Source: Candidatus Woesearchaeota archaeon | GTDB lineage: Archaea; Nanobdellota; Nanobdellia; Woesearchaeales; GW2011-AR4 | Length of the DNA: 63,573 nucleotides | Direction: 5' to 3' | NCBI GenBank assembly: GCA_016184145.1 | Contig: JACPDF010000024.1 | Span: 1-63,573, forward strand | Shown: positions 51,650-59,437 of the stretch, piece by piece | Layout of the letters: each line of letters starts with the position of its first letter | Numbering within the stretch: the stretch's first letter is position 1 | Program-made: the position numbers and the translations under genes | Notes under the pieces: model-generated | What the model was told of the DNA's origin: nothing | The model's input: only the letters and a program-made list of their open reading frames with translations | The model's database searches: none

Positions 51650-51905
51650 AATCATAAACTCTTGAGCGCTTATCTACTTTGACTACAATGAGCTTGTTTG
51701 GATTGTATCTCACAATGTAAAGAATTCGTTGGTCTCCAACTCTTACTCTGAAAACTTTCTCGCCTTTAAAATCTTCAACTCTTTCAATGTCCTGTGGAAA
51801 AGGATTTTCTTCTAGCTTTTCAATTTTTTCGCGAATTCGTTCTCCACCGTATTTCTTGATATATTTCGCAGCCTTATTAGAGAATTCTGCTGGAAAATTA
51901 ACCAT
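51648..51905 (-). CDS. RelE/ParE-superfamily toxin
   Basis: An 85-residue basic protein of the RelE/ParE superfamily, ribosome-dependent mRNA cutters or gyrase poisons. It shows KAAKYIKKYGGERIREKIEKL (two N-terminal helices) and the C-terminal sheet FKGEKVFRVRVGDQRILYIVRY, with Lys/Arg residues typical of RelE. ATG 51905 begins 1 nt after the antitoxin stop. It cannot be said from sequence whether it is still toxic. Confidence 0.88.
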   Translation of the reverse strand: MVNFPAEFSNKAAKYIKKYGGERIREKIEKLEENPFPQDIERVEDFKGEKVFRVRVGDQRILYIVRYNPNKLIVVKVDKRSRVYD

Positions 51906-51906
51906 C

Positions 51907-52092
51907 TTAACCAAATACTTGCTTTTTGCTTAGAAGTTTTCCTTCTCTTTCTTCTTTAAGTGCTTCTGCCAATGCCTTTTTATCGTCTTCACTTAGTTTT
52001 GTGTCTTCAATGTATTCCATTATGTAATCAACTTTCTTTTCCACGCTTGCTAATTTGCTGAGTATTTGTTTTTCAAATGTTGTTTCACTCAT
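51907..52092 (-). CDS. Antitoxin partner (RelB-like)
   Basis: A 61-residue acidic, helical protein (MSETTFEKQILSKLASVEKK, then LSEDDKKALAEALKEEREGKLLSKKQVF). It has the N-terminal coiled and C-terminal charged parts of antitoxins that wrap RelE. It lies upstream of and next to the toxin, the usual order. ATG 52092 is preferred to the 3-codon longer TTG start because a TATA-like TTTTTATAC (52118-52126) is 25-30 nt ahead; leaderless, so the pair carries its own promoter. Confidence 0.82.
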   Translation of the reverse strand: MSETTFEKQILSKLASVEKKVDYIMEYIEDTKLSEDDKKALAEALKEEREGKLLSKKQVFG

Positions 52093-52135
52093 TGTAGTCA
52101 AACAATATACGTTTTAGTATAAAAATATATCGCTA

Positions 52136-52183
52136 GATTTCCCTAAAAAGTACGACAAAAGCATTCTTGGTGTCCGCAAATGT
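52136..52183. repeat. Right arm of the 45-bp inverted repeat
   Basis: GATTTCCCTAAAAAG (52136-52150) and 30 nt at 52154-52183 are exact reverse complements of the left-arm blocks. It starts a few bases upstream of the antitoxin promoter, so the two arms bracket precisely the TA operon with its promoter. Confidence 0.85.
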
Positions 52184-52244
52184 CTGCGCTCACGAATTTC
52201 ATTCGTTCGCTTGGTGGAATTTCCGCTTCGCTTCAATTCCACTC

Positions 52245-52324
52245 GCCTAACACTCGCAAGGCAAACTTTTTCTCGCTTCGCTCAAAAAAGTCTCGAGTGC
52301 TTCAAAATTTTTTCAACGTTATGC
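52245..52324 (+). repeat. attC-like hairpin, right
   Basis: Begins GCCTAAC (exact RYYYAAC) and ends GTTATGC (GTTRRRY with one mismatch). CACTCG (52251-52256) pairs with CGAGTG (52294-52299), and ACTTTTT (52265-52271) with AAAAAGT (52285-52291). Its GCCTAAC is the exact reverse complement of the left site's GTTAGGC, the relation expected of the two ends of one circular cassette. Its stem is longer and more irregular than the left one. Confidence 0.55.
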
Positions 52325-52379
52325 GAACTTTTCAAAAACTAAGAGAATATTTTTAAAGTCATTTGTATTATCTTTCATT

Positions 52380-52652
52380 ATGGCTGCCATATTAGGCACA
52401 AGATATGCTGAAACAAAGGAAAGATTAAGGGAAGCAATAAGAAATGGCACCATAAGCGTGTTAGAAATTGAAGTGGGAAATTTCTCTTCGTACTTCACTC
52501 TAAAGCCTATAAAAGAAAATCCAATAATGCTTGTCGAGATTGATGAAAATGGAACTAGGAAGTATTTTATATCCAGAGAAGAATATGGAGCATGCTGTCC
52601 TAACAATGAGAGACTGCTGAGATTTTACAAAGGAAGCAGCTCAATAAATTAG
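52380..52652 (+). CDS. Unknown 90-residue protein next to the cassette
   Basis: I do not recognise this protein. It is soluble, with an N-terminal helix (RYAETKERLREAIRNG) and a beta-rich rest (ISVLEIEVGNFSSYFTLKP, IMLVEIDENGTRKYFISREEY), plus an adjacent CC pair. ATATTTTTAAAGTC (about 52347-52360) lies 20-30 nt ahead of the ATG. If the right attC site is real, this gene would be the next cassette. Confidence 0.6.
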   Translation: MAAILGTRYAETKERLREAIRNGTISVLEIEVGNFSSYFTLKPIKENPIMLVEIDENGTRKYFISREEYGACCPNNERLLRFYKGSSSIN

Positions 52653-52653
52653 G

Positions 52654-53076
52654 CTATTTCTCCGGAACAATAATCCAGGCAATTATGTATGCAATGATTG
52701 CTGCTCCGAAGCTTAAGAATACCAATAATACCCATACGAGCCTTACGACTGTTGGATCTATTTCCAGATACTCGCCTATTCCTCCGCATACTCCTGCTAT
52801 AATGCGGTTTTTCCTGCTCCTGAACAATCTTTTGCCCTTAAATGATTTTTCCTTTGCCAATTTAGCACCTCTGGATCTTGACAAGATGAAATACAATAAG
52901 GCGCCAAGCACGTTAAGTAACACTATAACAACCAACCACAATAATTTTTCAGGAACATTTAACCTTGATGACAGGCAATGCACTATTGCCCAAATCCACA
53001 AAATAAACAATAATAATACCAATAACAAAACAAATACGATTGCCCATAAGGGAAATAATATGAGAGGAGATACCAT
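52654..53076 (-). CDS. PLDc_N-PspC membrane protein
   Basis: A 140-residue membrane protein with two domains: two N-terminal helices with a PLDc_N-type pattern (about 10-65, WAIVHCLSSRLNVPEKLLWLVVIVLLNVLGALLYFIL), and a PspC domain (about 80-140, LFRSRKNRIIAGVCGGIGEYLEIDPTVVRLVWVLL). PspC proteins sense envelope stress in bacteria; the role in archaea is unknown. The TPR gene ends 2 nt upstream on the same strand, suggesting coupling. Confidence 0.88.
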   Translation of the reverse strand: MVSPLILFPLWAIVFVLLLVLLLFILWIWAIVHCLSSRLNVPEKLLWLVVIVLLNVLGALLYFILSRSRGAKLAKEKSFKGKRLFRSRKNRIIAGVCGGIGEYLEIDPTVVRLVWVLLVFLSFGAAIIAYIIAWIIVPEK

Positions 53077-53077
53077 C

Positions 53078-54181
53078 TTACAGCACTATATAAGGCTTGA
53101 GCTTTATCTTTAAGGCTTCCTCCATGTTCTTCTCATCTTCAGATGCAGTATAAACCAGCTTCTTTTTTTTCTTCTCATACTGCTTTATCTTGAACTTCAT
53201 CAATTTTTGATAGTCTTTGATATAGTCATATTTGAAATGCTCCAAATACAGGTCAAGCTTTGGGATGAAAAATGCAGCCTTAAAATCATCCTTGTCTGCC
53301 CATGTTACAGCAGCATTATATTGGAAAATTAGATTATTGTCAAAAAGGAAGTTGGCAATGATCTGCTCTGACTTGTCCCTCACCAGATGGCCTGTCTTTG
53401 TCTTGAATTTTAAGTCGGAATCGAGGATTGTTGAATGCTTTACCTCTATTCCTTTCTCCCCTTTTATGTCGTCAAACAAGGCTATGCCCTCCTTGTTCTC
53501 GTAGTTTTTGCTTATCATTATGACATTGTCAAAGGAAAGCATCGCATCTTTTACAAGGCCCATCAAAAACTCAATATGGCCTTTTTTGTACCATGCGTCT
53601 GCATTGCGCCTGTCTATTTCAACGGCTTTTGCAAAGCATTCATGCGCCAAGCTTAACAGATTGCTTTTCTCGTCCATTTTCTTCAAAATGTCCATAGTTT
53701 TCTCATCAGCATCAAACTCCGATTCCATTCTTGTCTTGTATGTTTCTTCGTCTCCTTTTATTAGCTGCTTCGCAAGGTAATAGGAATTCCCTTTTCCCAT
53801 CAAGGCCTTTACCTTGTTTTCATTGTCAGTATTGTCTATCTTCAATGCATTGTCAAAATACTCTATTGAATCCCTTATTTTGTTCATGTAAGAATAAGAA
53901 GCAGCTATGTTGTAATAGATTTTGAAGAAGAACTCTGCAGGCTTTTTGAAAATAAGCTCCTTTTCATTATAGGGGAAGATTTCCAGGGCCTTATTATATT
54001 CATTGATTGCATGCTTGTACTGCTTTAAATGAGCTAACCTGTCAGCTTCTTTCTTTATCTGCTCTGCCTTCTTCATATCTTCTGATTCCCTATAACTCTC
54101 AAGCTTCTGCTCCTCAGCCAATTCCTCTGCTTTTCTCTTCCTTCGCTCTTCCAGAGCTTTCTTAATCCTGCCAATCACCAT
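53078..54181 (-). CDS. TPR protein with PD-(D/E)XK-like C-terminal domain
   Basis: A 367-residue protein. A charged start (about 1-40) leads into TPR-like helices (about 45-230: HLKQYKHAINEYNKALEIFP, DSIEYFDNALKID, HECFAKAVEIDRRNADAWYKKGHIEF). The C-terminal part (about 260-365) resembles the PD-(D/E)XK nuclease-like domain attached to some helicases: DKSEQIIANFLFDNNLIFQYN, then FFIPKLDLYLEHFKYD. The Asp normally before the F-x-x-P strand is Ala here, so cutting activity is doubtful. Its partner is unknown; the gene is 1 nt from PspC. Confidence 0.6.
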   Translation of the reverse strand: MVIGRIKKALEERRKRKAEELAEEQKLESYRESEDMKKAEQIKKEADRLAHLKQYKHAINEYNKALEIFPYNEKELIFKKPAEFFFKIYYNIAASYSYMNKIRDSIEYFDNALKIDNTDNENKVKALMGKGNSYYLAKQLIKGDEETYKTRMESEFDADEKTMDILKKMDEKSNLLSLAHECFAKAVEIDRRNADAWYKKGHIEFLMGLVKDAMLSFDNVIMISKNYENKEGIALFDDIKGEKGIEVKHSTILDSDLKFKTKTGHLVRDKSEQIIANFLFDNNLIFQYNAAVTWADKDDFKAAFFIPKLDLYLEHFKYDYIKDYQKLMKFKIKQYEKKKKKLVYTASEDEKNMEEALKIKLKPYIVL

Positions 54182-54276
54182 TTTGCAGTAATTTCACAAC
54201 AAGGGGATATATAAATTTTTGTTTTTCAGGCAAACAAATGAAAAGATATAAAAAATAAGCGAGTATATCCAATACT

Positions 54277-54564
54277 ATGGCAACCAAGGAAGAGGTAATA
54301 GAAGCTTTGAAGAAAGTGAATGACCCTGAGATAGGGATAGATGTCTATACTCTGGAGCTTATTTATGATGTTAAGGTTGAGGATGGAAGGGTTGAAATAT
54401 TAATGACCCTGACAACTCCAATGTGCCCTTACGGGCCTATGCTGATTGAGGAGATAAGGGCAAGAGTAAGGGAACTAAAAGGCGTCAAGGAAGTTGATGT
54501 GGAAGTGACTTTTGATCCACCATGGCAGCCTTCTGAGCAGCTTAGAGCTACTTTAGGTGTTTAA
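54277..54564 (+). CDS. MIP18/DUF59-family Fe-S assembly protein
   Basis: A 95-residue protein of the MIP18/SufT/PaaD group, which helps mature Fe-S proteins. VNDPEIGIDVYTLELIYDV (about 15-33, conserved DPE) and LTTPMCPYGPMLIEEI (about 45-60, conserved Cys) are present, and it ends in the usual FDPPWQPSE pattern. It converges with orc1/cdc6, 2 nt between stops. Clients in this window could be Nth or XPD, by inference. Confidence 0.9.
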   Translation: MATKEEVIEALKKVNDPEIGIDVYTLELIYDVKVEDGRVEILMTLTTPMCPYGPMLIEEIRARVRELKGVKEVDVEVTFDPPWQPSEQLRATLGV

Positions 54565-54566
54565 TT

Positions 54567-55640
54567 TCAGAATTCTGTAAGCTTCTTTGTCTTGGTAGAG
54601 TATTTTACTATTGTTGTGTTGCCGTCCTTGCCACCAGAAGTCTTCTTGACATTTATGAACTTGTTTTTCTCTAATTTCTCAATCTTTCTCTGGAAACTCT
54701 TGTAAACTAATTTGCCTCCCTTTTCCTGGTACATTGCAAAAAGGTCGCCAATCTTTTTCTCGGAGTTGTTCTTTATTATGCTTAATATGGATTGCTCGTC
54801 CTCTGTCAGGTCAGTGCTTTTTTTTATTGTAAACTTGTCGGCTTTTTTCATGGCTTCTTCTGCATGCTGCAATGTTATTTTTCTTGAGGATTTGTCCTCT
54901 GCTATGTTTGCCGCTTCCCTCATCAGATACAAACCAGCCCTCATATCCCCTGATTCTGCTGTCTTTTTTACTACGAGCTCAAAAGCGTCTTTTTCCCATA
55001 CACCCGGAACAAATGCATATTCAATCCTCTGCTTAAGAATATCGCGGGTTTCTTCGAGATTGTAAGGCCTGAACTCAAGGGTTTCTGACATCAACCTGGA
55101 CTTGACGCGGTCATCGAGGTCATCAAACCAATCAGAATAATTCGTTATCAATATTACAGATTTCCTGTATATTTCCTCAAGGACAGAGTAAAGAAAATCA
55201 TACTCTTCTAATTTATCGACTTCGTCAAAAGCAAAGACAACCGCTTTCTTGTTTGCTATTGTTTTTATTACATCAAAAAGCTCTTCTGTCCTCTTGTTGT
55301 GGGTCAATTTATAGCCGAGCTGTTCGCATATGTCCACTATAATCTTGAAAGTCGTGTTTTTCTGCCAGCAGTTTATGTATATAGGCATCACATCCTCTGT
55401 TTCATCCTCCAATTCATTAATAACATGCCTTATGGCAGCAGTCTTTCCTATTCCAGGAGCGCCAAAAACAAATACATTCCTTCCATTTTTTCCCATCAGC
55501 AGGGGCCTTATGGATGCGGCTATGTATCTTTGCTGATTCTCGCGGTGAGGCAATAATTTTGGCAGGAAAGAATAATCTAACGCAACCTCATTCTTGAAAA
55601 GGGATTCATCTGAACCGAGCATGTCCTTGAATAAAGCCAT
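54567..55640 (-). CDS. cdc6: Orc1/Cdc6 replication initiator
   Basis: Binds origin DNA and loads MCM. 357 residues, AAA+ with Walker A GAPGIGKTAA (about 60-69), Walker B AVVFAFDEVDKL (about 133-144), sensor ITNYSDW, arginine-finger region RVKSRL, and a C-terminal winged helix (about 275-355). Such genes often sit beside an origin, but no inverted ORB pair or long AT-rich unwinding tract is evident in 55641-55844. Confidence 0.95.
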   Translation of the reverse strand: MALFKDMLGSDESLFKNEVALDYSFLPKLLPHRENQQRYIAASIRPLLMGKNGRNVFVFGAPGIGKTAAIRHVINELEDETEDVMPIYINCWQKNTTFKIIVDICEQLGYKLTHNKRTEELFDVIKTIANKKAVVFAFDEVDKLEEYDFLYSVLEEIYRKSVILITNYSDWFDDLDDRVKSRLMSETLEFRPYNLEETRDILKQRIEYAFVPGVWEKDAFELVVKKTAESGDMRAGLYLMREAANIAEDKSSRKITLQHAEEAMKKADKFTIKKSTDLTEDEQSILSIIKNNSEKKIGDLFAMYQEKGGKLVYKSFQRKIEKLEKNKFINVKKTSGGKDGNTTIVKYSTKTKKLTEF

Positions 55641-55729
55641 TAAACCACCTTAAAGAGCATATTGGAATTATGGTATTTTTATGTGTTTCTATTTTTCATA
55701 TGTATCTTATAGATTGAATAAAAATAATG

Positions 55730-55813
55730 CCCGGGGTATTTACGCCTCGCCAATGCGCTCGGCTTCTATTGCTATACACAGCATTAAGGACTCGCCTACA
55801 ATAATTGGCGAGA
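55730..55813. repeat. Hairpin element family 2, compact copy
   Basis: It begins CCCGGGGTATTTACGCCTCGCC and ends ACTCGCCTACAATAATTGGCGAGA, matching both ends of 2872-3000. The right end folds into a CTCGCC/GGCGAG hairpin. It lies between cdc6 and the Cys-rich gene. No gene inside. The shared ends at two distant sites argue for a dispersed element. Confidence 0.5.
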
Positions 55814-55844
55814 CTAAAAGGTTTATCTTAAGAACCAAGAATAC

Positions 55845-56327
55845 TTATTCCCTTACGCACTTATTATCGCTGCACGCATAGCCTTCATCGCAGCCGCACA
55901 GGTTGCAGTTAAAGACCAGTTTTCCGTCCTGGCAGAATTTCCCGTTTAGGAAAGAGCATTCGCCATAAATGCTGCCGTCAGCGCACCTTTCCAGCGCTGC
56001 GCAGGTTCCGAATTCAGTGCAAGTCTCGCCTTCATTGCAACCGCATTCGTAGCAATTATAAACCAAATTCCCGTCAGCACAATACAATGGCTTAGTGTTT
56101 GAGCATGAGCCATGCTGAATATTTCCAATACAGGAGTTTCCAATATTATTATTTTCATTAACTGAAATATTAGCCTGATTATTTGTTTCTATTAAATCGT
56201 TATTTCCGGCTTCTTTTACAGCGAAACCAGTTGTTTTCGGCTCTGAGGCAAATAAAGCGATTATAGAAACGAACATAAGCAAGGAAAGCAAAATTCCGTA
56301 GAAATTTGATTTTTTATTTAATGCCAT
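55845..56327 (-). CDS. Membrane-anchored Cys-rich repeat protein
   Basis: A 160-residue secreted protein. The N-terminal helix (FYGILLSLLMFVSIIALFA) is followed by the KTTGFAV segment frequent in such archaeal surface proteins, an Asn/Ile-rich linker, and two repeats of about 45 residues: YCADGNLVYNCYECGCNEGETC and FCQDGKLVFNCNLCGCDEGYAC. The repeats hold about 16 cysteines, suggesting disulfide or metal knots outside the cell. VKOR could supply the disulfides. Function unknown. Confidence 0.8.
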   Translation of the reverse strand: MALNKKSNFYGILLSLLMFVSIIALFASEPKTTGFAVKEAGNNDLIETNNQANISVNENNNIGNSCIGNIQHGSCSNTKPLYCADGNLVYNCYECGCNEGETCTEFGTCAALERCADGSIYGECSFLNGKFCQDGKLVFNCNLCGCDEGYACSDNKCVRE

Positions 56328-56356
56328 CGTATTTTAATGATTATTTCCCTATTAAT

Positions 56357-57637
56357 TTATTGTTTTTTGCCTATTGCCTTGATGCCGTTCATATAAGGCA
56401 CTAAAACAGCAGGGACTTTAATGCTGCCGTCTTTCTGCTGGTAATTTTCAAGTATAGCCCTCAAGGCCCTTGAGGTGGCAATTGCTGTGCTGTTTAGGGT
56501 ATGCACATACTCCTTCTCGCTGCCTTTCTGGTATTTTATATTGAGCCTTGCTGCCTGATAGGCAGTGCAGTTGGAGCAGGAAACCACTTCCTTATAGGCT
56601 TTCTCCCTTGGCATGTAAGCCTCCAAATCATATTTTTTTGCCGCTACAATTCCAATGTCGCCGGTGCAGACGCTCACTATGCGATAAGGCAGCTTTAATT
56701 TCTGGAAAATTTCTTCTGCATTTTTAATAAGCTCTTCATGCATCTTCCAGCTTTCTTCCGGCTTGCAGAAAACGAATTGCTCAACTTTGTTGAATTGATG
56801 CACTCTGAACAAACCTTTCTCATCAACGCCATGGCTTCCAATTTCCTTCCTGAAGCAAGGGCTTACACCGACATATTTCCTTGGAAGTTCTTCCTCATTG
56901 AACACGCGGTTGGAACATAATACTGCGATTGCATGCTCGGATGTTGCTATTAAGTATAAATCCTCATTCTCTATTTTGTACATCATTGTTTCAAAGTCCT
57001 TTAAGTCTGTAACACCTTCATAGGGCTTCCTTCTCAACATTAAAGGCACTTGTGTAAGGACAAAGCCTTTTTTCATCAGCATATCAACAGTAAATCTCTG
57101 CAATGCCAACTCCATTAATGCCAATTCGTTGAATAGATAATAAAAGCCCCTTCCGGAAACTTTTGCTGCCTTGTCAAAGTCCCCTAAACCAAGGCTTTCA
57201 ATAAGGCTGCCATGGTCTTTTAATTCAATGCCTGGTTTTCTTATTTCGCCCCATTTTTTCACAGTCTTGTTGTCGGTATCATCTTTTCCTATTGGAACAG
57301 AATCATGCAGAATATTTGGTATGCGCATCAAGTAATTGCTGATTTCCAACCTTAACTCATCAACTTTAGAAGTAATCTCTTTTACTTTTTCAGGCAACTC
57401 GCTGGCTTCCTTTACTTTTGCCTTTATGTCTTTGCCTTGCTTCTTTAATTCATTTATTTCCTGCGTAATCAGGTTTCTCTTATGCCTTAGTTCCTGCTCT
57501 TTCTGCAGCAAAGCGCGGTATTGCTCATCTTTCTTGATAAGAGCGTCTATCCACTTTAATTTTTCCTGGTCATTCCTTTTCTTAAGGTCTTTTCTTACAA
57601 TATCGGGATTTTCCCTTATAAACCTTATGTCAAGCAT
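56357..57637 (-). CDS. serS: Seryl-tRNA synthetase
   Basis: Charges tRNA-Ser. 426 residues, the common (bacterial/eukaryotic-like) form rather than the methanogen type. The N-terminal coiled-coil arm (about 28-105) is followed by class II motifs: VGVSPCFRKEIGSHGVDEKGLFRVHQFNKVEQ (motif 2 region, about 259-290) and LNSTAIATSRALRAILENYQ (motif 3). No T-box-like leader is seen. Confidence 0.97.
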   Translation of the reverse strand: MLDIRFIRENPDIVRKDLKKRNDQEKLKWIDALIKKDEQYRALLQKEQELRHKRNLITQEINELKKQGKDIKAKVKEASELPEKVKEITSKVDELRLEISNYLMRIPNILHDSVPIGKDDTDNKTVKKWGEIRKPGIELKDHGSLIESLGLGDFDKAAKVSGRGFYYLFNELALMELALQRFTVDMLMKKGFVLTQVPLMLRRKPYEGVTDLKDFETMMYKIENEDLYLIATSEHAIAVLCSNRVFNEEELPRKYVGVSPCFRKEIGSHGVDEKGLFRVHQFNKVEQFVFCKPEESWKMHEELIKNAEEIFQKLKLPYRIVSVCTGDIGIVAAKKYDLEAYMPREKAYKEVVSCSNCTAYQAARLNIKYQKGSEKEYVHTLNSTAIATSRALRAILENYQQKDGSIKVPAVLVPYMNGIKAIGKKQ

Positions 57638-57693
57638 AATAGAAATAAATTTTAATAATGTATAAAAAGGTTTCTGAAAAAATAAAATAAAAT

Positions 57694-59367
57694 TTAAGCT
57701 ACGAGTTTGAGGGATTGTGTGGCTTGCACTGTCGGCTTTATACTGCTACGATAGGCTCTTTCTATGTACTGATTTATCATTCGCACTGCGCTGAATTTAG
57801 GCCCGAATTCTGCAATCACGCCCGGCATATCTTTAGCCATCTTTCCACTATTGAAATCGTCCATTGCCATCCTAAACTGACTTTGAAATTCTGAAGGCGT
57901 TTCAAATGTATAACCATTCTCTCCAAAACGCCCTTCTACCTCGGGCCAAGCTCCCCCGTCTCTGGAAAGGGTCTTATTCCCGTTCATGCCTGCTTTGAAT
58001 GGGCTTGTGCCAGAAGCCTCTTCGCGCGGCTCTGCTGTTACAACCCATAGGTCTGCGCCAACTGTAAGAATTTTTCCATATTCCATGCTATAGCCTGGAA
58101 GGAATGCAAACTTTATACGGCCTTTTTGCGCTAAGCCCAAGCCAAGAATTTCGTGCAGTATGTTATGACTTACACCATCATCTCTATGTACCTTACCTGA
58201 ATAAATTATCTGCACCGGTCCTGGAAGGTTTTGCGCCTCTACTAAAAACTTTAAGAAATGCTGCGGGTTTTTATAAGGTGTTATCCTCTTTGCATATACG
58301 GCAGTGAAAACATCTTCGCTAAAATCAGCCGTCTTTATACCATGTTCGTTTACTAATCCTATCAAGGTTCTCTTATCGGCAGAATGGGCATCTTGCATCA
58401 AAGATGAATCTATGCTTGCGGCATGGGAGAGCAACTCCGGATTCAAACGCCAATTGCCTTGTATGTGCTCATCAAAAAGCCTTTGCATTTTATCTGAAAT
58501 AAACCTCCAATGGACGCCATTAGTGATATAGTCTATTGTCTTGCCTTTAAATTCCGGCATCTCTTTCATGACTTCTGCATGCAATCTTGACACGCCATTG
58601 GTGTATCTGCTTAAATTAGCTGCAAATAAATTAGTATTAAAGCATTCAGCTCCTGCAAGTTTCGAAAGCTCGTCATAACCCGACAATGAATGCCCTATAG
58701 CTCTATAAACATCTTCATATTTAAATTTTGGCATTCCTGCCTCAATTGGGGTATGATTTGTATAAACACATTGCTCCCTTACACTATCAACATTCCAATG
58801 GTTTTGATTCAAAAGCCTTAATGCCACAAAAGATGCTGCACCTTCCTGCATATGATGTAGGCTTATGTCATAACCTAATTTTTCCAGCATTTCTGGGCCG
58901 GCTAAGCCTAAAATTAAATCTTGAGGCAGCTTATGGTTATTATCATACAAAGATGCAGTAAACCATCTGGCCCACTCAGGATTTTCTGGCTCATTTGCAT
59001 CAAGAAGTATACTATCAATGCTCTCTCCTCTTATTGGGCTTATTATACTTTTCTTCCAAGCTCCAACAACTATATCTGTATCATACAACCTAGTTTTTAC
59101 TTTTTCATGAAGCTTTACATATCCTTGCTGTGCTGGATCCCATGTATCAGGATTAGAAACCTGCCAATTGTTTTCTATTCTTTGCTCAAGAAGGCCATTA
59201 CGATAATTTATGCCAACTGCGACTACTTTTGGGGTTGTTTCAAATTGCGCAAGATCTGCATATGCATAGGCTAAACAGCCATTGAGAACTCCAAGACCGC
59301 CATTATACAGCTTAATTCCATCGCTAAAGCCCCATTCCTGGGAGTATATTGCAACTTGCTTTTGCAT
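57694..59367 (-). CDS. Alpha-glucan (glycogen) phosphorylase
   Basis: A GT35 enzyme that frees glucose-1-phosphate from glycogen or maltodextrin. 557 residues, the short type. The PLP lysine lies in EASGTSPFKAGMNGNKTLSRDGG (about 445-465; the family has EASGTSNMKAALNG). YNGGLGVLNG near the start, CVYTNHTPIEAGMPKF and the ITNGVHW motif are also typical. No glycogen synthase is in the window. An energy-storage or scavenging role is inferred. Confidence 0.92.
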   Translation of the reverse strand: MQKQVAIYSQEWGFSDGIKLYNGGLGVLNGCLAYAYADLAQFETTPKVVAVGINYRNGLLEQRIENNWQVSNPDTWDPAQQGYVKLHEKVKTRLYDTDIVVGAWKKSIISPIRGESIDSILLDANEPENPEWARWFTASLYDNNHKLPQDLILGLAGPEMLEKLGYDISLHHMQEGAASFVALRLLNQNHWNVDSVREQCVYTNHTPIEAGMPKFKYEDVYRAIGHSLSGYDELSKLAGAECFNTNLFAANLSRYTNGVSRLHAEVMKEMPEFKGKTIDYITNGVHWRFISDKMQRLFDEHIQGNWRLNPELLSHAASIDSSLMQDAHSADKRTLIGLVNEHGIKTADFSEDVFTAVYAKRITPYKNPQHFLKFLVEAQNLPGPVQIIYSGKVHRDDGVSHNILHEILGLGLAQKGRIKFAFLPGYSMEYGKILTVGADLWVVTAEPREEASGTSPFKAGMNGNKTLSRDGGAWPEVEGRFGENGYTFETPSEFQSQFRMAMDDFNSGKMAKDMPGVIAEFGPKFSAVRMINQYIERAYRSSIKPTVQATQSLKLVA

Positions 59368-59437
59368 TTGTAGTCTTAGTTTTAATATCTTGAAACTACT
59401 ACTTTATAAATTTTACTTAAATTTGTGCCAAATGGAA

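Noticed and set aside
51442-51651. Minus-strand frame through the left inverted-repeat arm
   Set aside because: It runs through attC-like and inverted-repeat structure, overlaps the toxin end, and shows no coding features.
55641-55844. Replication origin next to orc1/cdc6
   Set aside because: No inverted ORB-like repeats or long AT-rich tract; only a dispersed hairpin element is visible.
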